In this document: positions 37,930 through 48,475 of the stretch, piece after piece | Layout: each line of letters begins with the position of its first letter | How positions within the stretch are numbered: position 1 is the first letter of the stretch | From: Andrena cerasifolii | Lineage: Eukaryota; Arthropoda; Insecta; Hymenoptera; Andrenidae | Assembly: GCF_050908995.1 (NCBI RefSeq) | Contig: NC_135126.1 | Location: 10,106,001-10,170,000 of the forward strand | Length of the DNA: 64,000 nt | Direction of reading: 5' to 3' | Made by a program: the position numbers and the translations under genes | The notes under the pieces: model-generated | Database searches by the model: none | Told to the model about the DNA's origin: nothing | The model's input: only the letters and a program-made list of their open reading frames with translations

Positions 37930-40881
37930 AAGGGGTCGCTCCGCTTTGGTCGGCCGAAAAATTAAGCTATTTTTAAAGTTTTTTTCTCCGTAGATACTAC
38001 ACATCATGCAATAAATCTTTTTGGTATTTATTAAGCCAGTCTTATATTATATAAAAAAAATTTAATCGAAGATTTTTAATTTGTTTTATAACTTTAAACG
38101 CGATTATCTCAAAGCGACATTTTTTCAACTGGTGCAGGTGGTTGCGAAAAAATTATATGACCAATCGGTCTGAAATTTTCACAGATGACTATTCAGCACA
38201 AAATTTCGACACTTAAACTTCAAACCTCCGCCGTCTCGTTATTTCTTTATCAGTCAAAATAATTCTGCTCCCAACGATGACCACACTCGTAACGACTATA
38301 ACACACTTTGAATTTTTGGTTTTGCGTGCGTCGTTCTCCCAGAATCACCTGCACCAGCACTACGTCTTTTTTCAAGGCGCACATCAGTGCAATATATATT
38401 TTAAAAAAATGTTAAAAATTTAAAACAGATTTTTTTATACTGTCAATAAGTGCATTAATAAGTAGGGAAAATATTATATACGTTGAACATTCCGTTTACT
38501 AAAAAATAAATCCTGCAAAATAACAATTTCTCACGACTTCGCAGCGGACTTACTGGCACTTGCTATTTGTGGGATATTCAATTTTCTATTTTAACGAGTG
38601 GAACTTTCAGTGAATATTTTTATACCGAATTCGAAGTGATTATTCAAAGTTTAATAGTTAATTCGTTGCCACTGATAAAAGCTTCTAATCCAAAAGGATT
38701 GTAATATAAGAATCTTCATAGAAATTTAATCCCTTCGTTATTTTAAGCAGTCCGTGTGAGTTAGCAGATTTTATTTGAGGAAATTCTTTCAATATCCCTT
38801 CAACCGATTCTTTCAAGCTGCACCAATACTTTGCGGTTACTAGTAAAAGGATAACACCGTTGGAAGGAATGTGTTTTATTGAACAATTCCGCGCCATTAC
38901 GATGCCAATTCCAGCGGGATATAAACACAATTTTGCGCACAATTTTCCGTTAGAGTATAATGCAGAAATATGAAAAACAGGGCTGCTGGAAGCCGTAAAA
39001 TGGTTGGGCGAAATTAGCGAGTTCGCGATAAAGCCGTAAAGATGACCATTACCTAAATGACTCATAGCCGAACCGTAGCCGCGAATCGTCGCCATTTTTC
39101 TGACCGCCTAGTTTTTCCGTCGCTTTATCGAGAAAGGCTAAACGCGCCGGGAAACAATTACGGGGCACTTTCTTTCGGGCCTTGAACAAAATTTCTCGAC
39201 ACACTCGAAGGAGCACTAATGCCTGGAATCGATGAAACGCGAAATACCCTTCTCTCGGGCGGATAACGCTGGCTCGTACATATTTTAACAGCGGTATGGG
39301 AGACTTTTTGCTGGACGTAAGATAGTTAGATAGCAAGATTTATGGAATAACTCGTAGGAATGTAAAAATGAGTATAATAACGAGCGCAGAAGCGAGTATG
39401 GAAGTGGAAATTGTTGAGTCAGGTCACAGGCACCGGCGGAATTTTTACGAAAGCGTTTACTTCGGCATCGGAGAGTTTCTAGATGAAATTCAGCTGTTTT
39501 ATATTGCTGATCCATTTGTCAGGATCGACGGTGTTACCGTGTTTCAATTATTCAACCGATTCGCGTGATTATTTCAGCGTGAGTTCGAGAAAGCGATCGA
39601 ACGTAATTGCGGCCGATGACAATGGAGCGGAACGGAGAAAAATCGCGGGAAGAAAGGGGAGAAAAAAAGCGGTGTGTCGAATTGTTCCAGTTCGGCCGAT
39701 CTCCCCATCTAAAAAGCATCGCTGCTGGTTGGCTCGTACGAAACCGATTTTGTTTTTACAGCAGCAAGACGGGTCGCTTCGGTAGGTAGACGTAAAATCG
39801 TGCCGCACCGTGCATTTTTCTCTAAATTGAAAGCGAGAACGTTGATCGAGTAACAAGGTCAGGTTGCTCGCCAGTCGAAGCCGAGCAATTTACTTTGGAT
39901 CAAAATTCCACCTATAACGTGTAACTCGCACGAGTGATTTATGCGTCTGAAGACATGACCGATTTTATAACTTAATTCGGCTTTCGTTCGTTATGTTTAT
40001 ACGTAACTCTTTCTAGCTTTGCCGGGCTTTATATTTCTAATTCTAACAAGACCTTTGCTTCGTATTTTTCCATGGCTTTTAACTTCTTCGAATTACGACT
40101 GAAACAGCTGAACAATACTCAAACGATATATTTAAATACCCTGGAATATTTAATTTGCAGAGTACGCGCAATTTTTAATGGCATTTTTGCCATTTGAGTA
40201 GACGATACTGTTATTTTGCTTAGAACTTTCGCTTATTTACTGGTTAAATATATCAAGCAACTTATTAATAGAATATTTACTTGTTTCTTACTCGAACTAC
40301 TAAGTTCTAAACATTGTCGGTGTCGTTTGAATTAAAAATAATAAAAAAAGGACAATTACAATTGAAGCGTCTCTTTTTCTAAATAAAAATATTCGCAACC
40401 TGTAACTAAGCAGATCGAATAATAGGAAAATTATCTTTGTTACATTTAAGGTACCTTCTTTTCTGGGGAGGTCCTCCGGCGCCTTACGCTTCGTATCGTG
40501 TTCAAAAGCACCGAGTGAGGTTAAGATGCTGTGTGGCAGAGCTCACAAATTCTCGATCACGCCGTTCGCCGACGATAATCACCGGTGATTTCTGAGTGTG
40601 CGGTACGGATCGTTTTCCATAGAGTCGGATCGCTCCAGCCGCTCATTTTCCGTTCCTCCTCGATAGAATTTATTTCACACCGGCAGAACACTTCCGTCGA
40701 TCACGAGCGCTCATGACGGAATGCTAGAACACCCGTACCCGATCTTTCTCCTGCGGTTCGTTACCCCCACTACAAAAGCCCTTACACATTTTTTAAACCT
40801 CAGGTACATTTCTTCACTAGTACATCAGCTTAGTGCAATTTGCTTAGCACTTTCTTGAGGATAGGTAAAGACTATTGTTTT
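37930..40881. other. AT-rich non-coding region, possible element remnant at left edge
   Basis: The word AAGGGGTCGC at 37930 resembles the AAGGGGTCAT termini of the element at 40882-41603, and the following 350 bp has the same AT-rich style, but I find no matching right end. The rest shows no exon, RNA gene or tandem repeat. Confidence 0.35.
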
Positions 40882-41603
40882 AAGGGGTCATCACGGTTAG
40901 CGCGCCGATAAATGCAGCGATTTTTAGGAATTTATTGCGACTACGATAATTATAGTAATGGAATAAAACTCCTTTCTATTTGTTAAACCATATTTCTGCA
41001 GTATATAAAAAATATAAAGGTAATAAAATCATTGACTTTAAAATGCTTTTGAAAGCGGTCTTGACGACGTGTTTAAAAAAGCATGCCTCGCTCGTGAAGG
41101 CGATTTCAGCTGTTAGACTTATCTGAATCCAAAAACACAAACAGATTCTTCATCAGTACGACTGTCGCTATCGCTCGGACTATAATTAGTGATTTATCTT
41201 AAAAATTAGCAAAATGCAAGAAAAATGTTTTTGGCGGCTTTTTTGTTTTGCTGTTTTCGATTGTAAAAGTAGGTTAGACTCAATGAAAATACTTGCTTGT
41301 GGTCCCTACGGGAGTCACAGGTGTGCAGAATAGGCGGTGAAATTTATAAAGCAATCGGTTCGATAGATTTTGAGATTTTATCTTCACGATGTGCACAAAT
41401 GACGTTTCGAGAAAAACGCGTTCAAAGTTATCGTCTACAGAGGCCGAGTCTATGCGCTCCCTACAAAATGCCTCCGTAGAAGCTAAAATAATCTGAATTT
41501 TTCTATGAAAATTTAGCAGTACATTCTTGAGGATACGTACTTTCGAAAAATGTTTAAAAATAAAAATCGATTTTTCTCAACCCGTCTAACTGGAATGACC
41601 CTT
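40882..41603. mobile_element. Possible 720-bp DNA element with AAGGGGTCAT ends
   Basis: AAGGGGTCATCAC at the left is mirrored by GGAATGACCCTT at the right, a short imperfect inverted terminus of about 10-12 bp. No coding capacity. Only the ends support the call, so this is tentative. Confidence 0.35.
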
Positions 41604-42130
41604 TAAATACACAGGGTGAGATAACTTCGTGTTCGATTTTGATGTGACGAATTGAGGGTAGCAATATTATTTTGCGATATAAGATCCCCGATGTGAAACA
41701 CGCGGCAGTATGAGGCATTTTGTTTTACATGCACTGCAGATGGTTAAAATATTTAATTACTGGCCCACAATGCTCTCTTCTTACATTCCGCAGCTCTAAA
41801 GAAAAAGAACGGGTATATAGTCATTGCTATTTATATACACGAAATACATGTATTTCTCTAATCACTTAGATGCAGGTAAATCATATTACTTTTGCGTTTA
41901 ATCGCCTATAAACGAAATTATATCTACAAAGTGGAACGACAGATCGATTATATATTAAATATAAATTTTACCCAATTCTGTTAAAGACACATTTGTGGCA
42001 TGACCTAATAGCGTGTGCATATAAGTTTTTTTTTTAGAGTGGGTGGATACGTTCGACAAGCTATAGTCATTCAGTTTTTGCCTAGACAGCGGGTGTGTTG
42101 GTAGATCTATACGTCATCGGCTATCGTCCA

Positions 42131-42273
42131 GCCAATCTGAAAGCGTCTGTGGTGTGGTCACGTGACCGTCCGTCTCTACGTGTGTCTCATCCTCCTCGGA
42201 CATGCAGCATACAAGCGCGTTAGTATCAAGGGTCGACATTCGACAGGCGTCTGGATACAATTACGGAGACAAA
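42131..42273 (+). promoter_or_regulatory. Candidate promoter with GGTCACGTGACC palindrome
   Basis: CCAAT occurs near 42132, and a perfect 12-bp palindrome GGTCACGTGACC with an E-box core at 42156-42167. These are followed about 110 bp later by AAAATGGCG, a good insect start context. The block is GC-richer than its AT-rich surroundings. It would drive the short ORF at 42274 or an unannotated transcript. Inference from motifs only. Confidence 0.35.
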
Positions 42274-42369
42274 ATGGCGTCCCCGTGCGATGACCCTTTT
42301 CGATTATTCGTTAATTATATTGTCAGTCAAAAATTCATATTAAAAGAAGGCTTAAGAACTCGCACTTAA
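42274..42369 (+). other. Short ORF (31 aa) after the candidate promoter, unassigned
   Basis: ATGGCGTCCCCG starts MASPCDDPFRLFVNYIVSQK and stops after 31 residues. I do not recognise it. It could be the first coding exon of a spliced gene (a weak donor GTTAAT follows the codon for F12), a small protein, or chance. No convincing downstream exon was found before the tandem repeats. Confidence 0.25.
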
Positions 42370-43484
42370 TGGTGTTTAATTGCACGGTATTAAAATACAC
42401 TTTGTAAATGCATTTATGAACTACTATTCATGAGAATAGTAGAAACAATACACTGTCACAAGATGGCAATGCGAACCTATCCTTCCGCGCAACAGACCGA
42501 GACTGTGCAAAATAACTAAATCTGGCAGGGGTAGAACTATGAATGGGTAGTAAAAATAGGGTAAAGGGGGCTAAAAAGTTAGAAGGGTAACGGTTTTTTG
42601 TCCAGGTGCCAGCAGCCACTAGGGGTTAAAAAGAGGGGTTAAGCAAGGATGGGGGGCTGCTCTTTCTTTTAATTCATTTTTCAAGGCGAATATTTGCTGT
42701 AAAGAAATACTCGAAAACAACGGCACAAAATTAAAGGAGTTGTACAACATACTTGTCGCGCACTATTTAAATCTTTCTTTAAGTACTTCTTTAAATGTAC
42801 ATATACTTAGCGGCTTATGAAAGTAATGTATAATATATGAAACAGTTTGAAATATTAGGAATATGTTTATATTTTACAAAGTATTCCTGGGATTCACCGA
42901 TAATACTGTGCAATTTTTATTATAATTGACAGTATTCAATTGATATAGGTCTCTTACATTAAATTATTAAAATATTGTCAATTTTATTGTAATACGATAC
43001 TATAACACTTCGTCTACGGTAATTACTTTTGTATCATATTATATTAAAACAAAACCATCCGTATCCTTTCCATTCTACTCTAATATTCGAAAAATTAATT
43101 AATATTTAGAAAGTGGTGAAATTTTTCGTATAGAGCTTGGTTGTAAGTATAACGCATTCATTAGACATTTTATTCGACTTTGTTTATTTTAATTTATGGA
43201 TTTGGAACATTAACTCCACCTCCGAAAATTGATATGGATATAAATTAGTCACATGAGTATTGCAACGATGCAACGAAAAGAACGTTGTTATAAAGGTTCT
43301 TGGAACTATTTCTGTAGCGAGTAAAGTGGAAGTGTGGTGTAGCCATCTATCGGTGCCCATTCCAATGATGTAAATGCAGTCGGAACATGACAAAAATTCT
43401 TCTACGTACCATGAGGTAAGGATATCGCTCCTTTGCTCCATCTTAGGATCTTTTCTGGTAACTGTGATTCAACTGGGTGATATA

Positions 43485-43517
43485 GGGCGGTATTCTCAGT
43501 CGCTACTTATTCTTAAG
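43485..43517 (+). repeat. Solo arm of the GGGCGGTATTC MITE family
   Basis: GGGCGGTATTCTCAGTCGC followed by TACTTATTCTTAAG matches one arm of the MITE at 11367-11503 with few changes. No second arm is found within 1 kb. Confidence 0.6.
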
Positions 43518-43529
43518 CAAATGCCTAAG

Positions 43530-43566
43530 CACAGACGAGATATAGGATAGACTTATCACCTTATGG
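43530..43566 (+). repeat. Dispersed repeat CACAGACGAGATATAG, copy 1
   Basis: A 29-bp word starting CACAGACGAGATATAGGATA recurs in inverted orientation at 47834-47862 with two mismatches. Its right part (GATAGACTTATCACCTTATG) recurs inverted near 44444-44466. These are probably pieces of one mobile-element family. Confidence 0.5.
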
Positions 43567-44782
43567 ATGTTGGTGTCGCTACTCAAACTGTATTGCCGAC
43601 TCATAATTTGAGGTCTGAATGCAGTGGCATCTGCTCATGAACAGCGTCCAACTCAGCAACTACTCTGAAATGTGTTGAAATGCTGAAAGGTGTTGCGTAC
43701 TTGCATACGTGTGACTTGTTTAGAGAGAGAGTTTGACATAAGAGGGTAGGCTTTTGTTACGGTATGCTTTGGCTCGGTTGGTCAACGACTCACGCGGATT
43801 TCTCTCCGAAAATCCATTTCGTGGATCAAGACACTATGGCGTTCAGAAATGGCATTTCTTCAAAGCCCGTGCAAGCTATAAATTGCAAGATGACATTGTT
43901 TATTAGCACTTTGCGTACCCTTGCGAACCCTTTCACGTATCGTGCGCCGAAAAAATTATTAAAAATTCACGCTGTTACTGATATTCCCACAAGTTTCTAA
44001 TGCACTGTTTAATCATTCCAGTGAAGTAATAATAATTGGATTCCGTTTGCCCCTAATATTAGTTTACCGCCAACACTGAAATTTACAGTAAAATCTAATT
44101 TTAAAAGTCTCGCAGAAAGTTGCATGATGCATGAGTGTCTTAAAAGTTTGTCTAGCCCTGAGAAATTCATCGGTTCAGTGAAGTGTGTGCATGGCATAGT
44201 GCATATTATCTCGTGATTTCTCAATTCGCGCATCAATTTCATCGATTACTGGACCATGTGGGAGGCCTTTTAATTTAACAGGATTCCATTCAGATATACC
44301 CGTTACTTAGAAGACTTTTTCAGAAACTGAAGGATGTTTAAAAACAGAAAATGATTTGCGATTGTAGAGTCAGTGCCTGTGCCTGCCAAAAAGTGTTTCA
44401 TAGAGTACCGTGCCTCTACGTGTTAGTGATGCGAACGCGAATTCCCATAAGGTGATAGGTCTATCGTTTTAGCCTATACTTCGCCGATGTTAGTAACTAA
44501 GGGGGAGAAACAAGTATCTCACTCATATTTCTCCAAATATTCCTGCAACTATTCACTTACACTAAGTTCAACTAAAACGTATTTATACATTATAAATAAT
44601 ACTACGTGATATGTATAAGCATTAACATTAATGTATCGAACGATTAAACATCGAGAATAAAAGAGAATTCAGTCGGCGCAGAAAATCATTTGCAAATCCA
44701 AGGCCAAATGTTACAAATTGCTTGATATCTCGAGTTCTATCGATTATAGTTAATAATAATTTATACTGGGCGGTTAGTGTAA

Positions 44783-45319
44783 ATGTTGTTAACATTATTT
44801 GTCACAGCATTAGCCACTGGAATGGATATTTTAGCCAAAAATCCATTTTTGCCGAAGAATTCGCTGGATTTCGCAATTGTAACTAACCGTCGACCTTGTT
44901 TTGATCGGGGGACATCATTCCTCGAAGTCTACATAAGGAGCTCACAGATCTTCATGTACTCAGTCGTCGTCGGTCCTCCGGACTTGAAGGACCTCCGGGC
45001 ACCCTGGAGCTGCCGAGCCACCTGGATCCACTGGACTTCCTGGGGACCTGGTCAGGGGTTCAACCCAGGTTCTTCCTCCCCCTCCCCCCTGGAGCTGCCG
45101 AGCCAACTGGATCCACTGGACTTCCTGGGGACCTGGTTCTTCCTCCCCCTCCCCCCGGAGCTGCTGAACTTGCTGGGGACCTGGTCAGGATTTCAACCCT
45201 GGTTCTTCCGCCAGCCTCTCCCCCTCTGGCCTGGGTTCGTTTATTCGTTTGCTGCTGATGAAATTTTGGGGTTCGGTAAGTCATTTAAAATTTTATTGTT
45301 TCGCGAATGTCAAATCTGA
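44783..45319 (+). other. Open frame over a GC-rich minisatellite, coding status unclear
   Basis: 178 codons. It begins with a hydrophobic stretch (MLLTLFVTALATGMDI), but more than half is the translation of the imperfect repeats at 45004-45230, rich in Pro, Leu and Trp. No family recognised. The repeats also stay open on the other strand, so the frame is probably incidental. Confidence 0.2.
45004..45230. repeat. GC-rich minisatellite, three units
   Basis: The unit starts CTGGAGCTGCCGAGCC and contains GGACTTCCTGGGGACCTGG and TTCTTCCTCCCCCTCCCCC. Units begin near 45004, 45089 and 45155. The second unit lacks an internal block (TCAGGGGTTCAACCCAGG) present in the first, and the third has diverged. 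Confidence 0.8.
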
Positions 45320-45488
45320 TTTCTTCGGTCGTTTTCCATCATCTGTCCTATTTCCATGCATACTTTCGAGAATTTTGCGCGAGTCGTTCTATTTTGTGTA
45401 TTTCTTCGATGGGTTTGCATGATTTATTTTATTTGATGCATTTCTTCGATGGGTTTAAATGATTTATTTCATTTTCGTGAATTTCTTC

Positions 45489-45737
45489 GATGGTTTTCTC
45501 TGATTCATTTCATCTCGTCGATGTCTTCGATGGTTTTCCCTGATTCATTTTATGTCTTCGATGGTTTTTCCTGATTTATTTCATCTCGTCGATGTCTTCG
45601 ATGGTTTTCTCCGATTCATTTCATCTCGTCGATGTCTTCGATGGTTTTCCCTGATTCATATCATCTCGTCGATGTCTTCGATGGTTTTCCCTGATTCATT
45701 TCATCTCGTCTATGTCTTCGATGGTTTTTTTGTGACT
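45489..45737. repeat. 40-bp minisatellite
   Basis: Period 40: CGATGGTTTTCCCTGATTCA followed by TTTCATCTCGTCGATGTCTT. Copies start near 45489, 45529 (shortened to about 31 bp), 45560, 45600, 45640, 45680 and 45720 (partial). More degenerate relatives run left to about 45400. Confidence 0.9.
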
Positions 45738-46007
45738 TCTGTCACTCTGTCATGCATCTCATCGATGGGTCTACATTCTCTGCTCTTTCCTTCAAGTACT
45801 TATCTCTGCGGTGGTTTTGCATGCTCGTGCGTGCTCTGCTGTTGGTCGAAATTATCTCGATCGTCTCCAACTCAATAAGCTTTTCCTTAATTTCTTTCCA
45901 GGCCGACCACACCGTTACTAACATATAGTAGTTGCTTGTTTCAGCTTTTCAGGTTCACCGTTACTCGGGGAATGGAGTTAATAACACGATATATTTAAAA
46001 AGAAACT

Positions 46008-46469
46008 AGTGAAAAGTGATAGTGAAAAGTGATAGTGAAAAGTGATAGTGAAAAGTGATAGTGAAAAGTGATAGTGAAAAGTGATAGTGAAAAGTGATAG
46101 TGAAAAGTGATAGTGAAAAGTGATAGTGAAAAGTGATAGTGAAAAGTGATAGTGAAAAGTGATAGTGAAAAGTGATAGTGAAAAGTGATAGTGAAAAGTG
46201 ATAGTGAAAAGTGATAGTGAAAAGTGATAGTGAAAAGTGATAGTGAAAAGTGATAGTGAAAAGTGATAGTGAAAAGTGATAGTGAAAAGTGATAGTGAAA
46301 AGTGATAGTGAAAAGTGATAGTGAAAAGTGATAGTGAAAAGTGATAGTGAAAAGTGATAGTGAAAAGTGATAGTGAAAAGTGATAGTGAAAAGTGATAGT
46401 GAAAAGTGATAGTGAAAAGTGATAGTGAAAAGTGATAGTGAAAAGTGATCGTGCAAAGTGACAGTGAAA
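46008..46469. repeat. 13-bp tandem array, about 34 copies
   Basis: The unit AGTGAAAAGTGAT is repeated without a change over about 440 bp, ending in degenerate copies (GATCGTGCAAAGTGACAGTG). Perfect homogeneity suggests recent expansion. Because 13 is not a multiple of 3 and the unit has no stop on the minus strand, it creates a spurious 160-codon minus-strand frame. Confidence 0.97.
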
Positions 46470-47006
46470 GAAGACATCTAAGGTAGGCTAGGCTAATTTA
46501 TTATAGTATGAAGTATTTAAGGTCCCATGTAAAATTGCCAAGCAGTCACTAAATCATTAACTTTGTTGTTCGTTTATTGGCTCCTCATCTGTGATGAGGA
46601 GGTTACCGCTGCTTCCGTTTGCGGAAGCAAGTGACTGAGCATGGAATCGGTATGGGTGGATCAGTTTCATCCCTTGGTGTTCTTGTCCAAAGGGAAAAGT
46701 TTCGGGCGTAGGGGGTGCACCTTTTGGTACACTGCCTGCGTAAGTCACCCGGTTCGATTACCCAATCTCCGTGTTGGACGGCTTGAGTCAGGTCAAGTGT
46801 TTGCTCCTGACGAGTCGCATCGGAGCAACAGGAATCGTCTGGGAGGCGCCGAGCGCTTTTCCCTTTCGACTTGGACAGCAGGGTGGTAGGAACTGCGCCG
46901 TCCAATACTTGTTTCATGCTTACCCTTCGCCTTTCCTTCTTTCCTGAATTGCTTTTAATCGAGTGATTGCTTGGCAGTTCCCTAGATTCTATATCTAAAC
47001 CGAAGG

Positions 47007-47095
47007 GATCGATGGAACTTTGTTTCCATCCATCTCTTTGGTTTAGTAGGCTTCATGTACAGGGAGATCGATGGAACTTTGATTCCATCTATCTC
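47007..47095. repeat. Two direct copies of a 31-bp hairpin-forming unit
   Basis: GATCGATGGAACTTTGTTTC at 47007 and GATCGATGGAACTTTGATTC at 47065, each followed by CATC(C/T)ATCTCT. Within each, GATGGAA pairs with TTCCATC around a short loop. Spacing is 58 bp. The surrounding 46480-47180 is otherwise unassigned. Confidence 0.6.
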
Positions 47096-47220
47096 TCTAC
47101 GGGTCTCCAAGATCAGCAACCTCCTCGGGGTGAGACCTGGTAATCGGTGAGAACCGAGCCGATGGCTGCGATTGTCAAATATTCTAGTCGTATATAAGAA
47201 TTTCTTTAACTTGCAATACT

Positions 47221-47490
47221 ATGGTAGCATGTAAGAATAAAATATGTAACTTAAAATGTTGTTCGATTGTTCCTATCGAACCCCAGAATGCGAATATAGT
47301 GTTAAGATGGAAGAATAAGTGCAAGTTGGAATATTTCAGCGAGATACTGGAACTGTTGAGTTTTTCACAATTTTTAAAGTCCTCTCTGCTTCAGCATTTT
47401 ATTGAAATATACAAAGTTACAATTCCTTTGCGAGGTATTCCACGTTACATCATGAAAGCATGTCTTCCACAAATAATGTTGTTTATATAA
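47221..47490 (+). other. 89-codon open frame, unassigned
   Basis: Begins MVACKNKICNLKCCSIVPIE and includes LEYFSEILELLSFSQFLKSS. Protein-like composition in AT-rich DNA, but no family recognised and no clear splice partner; stop at 47488-47490. Could be a small gene, a terminal exon or chance. Confidence 0.2.
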
Positions 47491-47788
47491 ATTTGTATGT
47501 TAAATAAATTTGTTTTGCGTTAAATAAACCGGAATAGGACAGCAAGGTTAAAAGACGAATGTGATATCGTTTTATTTTCTTCCTCCGTTCTTTTCCGTTG
47601 AACGAAATATGTTCATAAGACGATTTTTAAATTGTTACTCTAACAGAAACATTTGTAAATCGCGGGCATTGACTCTCAAAACATAAACTAGTTTTACTCG
47701 TGCTTAATTCTAGTTCCTACCACGCGTAGCGTTACAATCTGTTTTGAGACTTCACCGGTAACGTTGCATGCGACACTAAAATGGCAAG

Positions 47789-47808
47789 GGGGTCCTAGGA
47801 CCCCCTAA
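47789..47808. repeat. Perfect GGGGGTCCTAGGACCCCC palindrome
   Basis: An 18-bp perfect dyad in AT-rich surroundings, next to the dispersed repeat copy at 47834-47862. Possibly the inner or outer end of a mobile element. Confidence 0.5.
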
Positions 47809-47833
47809 ACCGGCGACACAAAAATAAATTGCT

Positions 47834-47862
47834 TGATAGGTCTATTCTATATCTCGTCTGTG
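47834..47862 (-). repeat. Dispersed repeat CACAGACGAGATATAG, inverted copy 2
   Basis: Reverse complement of 43530-43558 with two mismatches. To its right, 47880-48150 is rich in CGGGTA / TACCCGA words on both strands, suggesting more of a foldback element. Confidence 0.5.
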
Positions 47863-48475
47863 GTAATGGGGCTCAAGAGCTGTTCGGGTACTGGAAATAT
47901 TCGGGTAGCTTGAAATGCGAACCGGGCGAGAATCGGTTTTGGGTATCGATTCTTTTGAGCCGCTTGAACGTGTTTCGGGTAACCCGAAAGTCCCCGCCCC
48001 TGGGTATAAATCTGCGGACGCCCTTGGATACTTATAAAACGTCCCACCTACTCTATATAGCAAGCAGATTGCCCGATACGGTCCGGTCGGAATGAATGGA
48101 GCTACCCGAAACATTCGCGCTACTCGAAACATTCGGGTTCTGTGTGACAAAAATTTACATTGGATGCAGGGTCTATTTTATACGTGCTCTGTGGTTTCGC
48201 TATGTCATCGGTAAAATCACAGCCCTTCGTATCTATTCCACCGATTCCACCCTCTACCCTCCTCTATTCATACAACACCATGTATCACTTGCAAACCAGC
48301 TGATCGAAAGAAACCCGCATAAACTGATGGTCTAAACACAGAAACATTGCGGATTTGTCGCAGTTATTTGTCGAATGTGAAAGATGTACGATTAGCGTAG
48401 CAATGAAAGGACGATCGATAATTAATAAGAAGCGAATGGAGGCGTCCAATTGATAACAGTTTTAATTTTCCTGTG

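Larger units (their letters stand above)
43184..44242 (-). pseudogene. Unassigned open frames, possible gene remnant
   Basis: Two open frames on the minus strand: 43441-43184 (85 aa, begins MEQRSDILTSWYVEEF and includes CIYIIGMGTDRWLHH) and 44242-44009 (77 aa, begins MKLMRELRNHEIICTM). The second is bordered in another frame by VKLKGLPHGPVIDEIDARIE, suggesting a frameshift. Composition looks protein-like rather than repeat-like, but I cannot name a family and found no clean splice joint between them. They lie next to dispersed repeats, so a decayed gene or transposon remnant is most likely. Confidence 0.3.

Noticed and set aside
46008..46469. 160-codon minus-strand open frame with repeating HFSLSLFTITFHY
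   Set aside because: It is the translation of the 13-bp tandem array; open only because the unit has no stop on that strand.
46640..46890. Possible tRNA (GGTTCGATTACC near 46750)
   Set aside because: No cloverleaf with matching acceptor and anticodon arms could be drawn around the B-box-like word.
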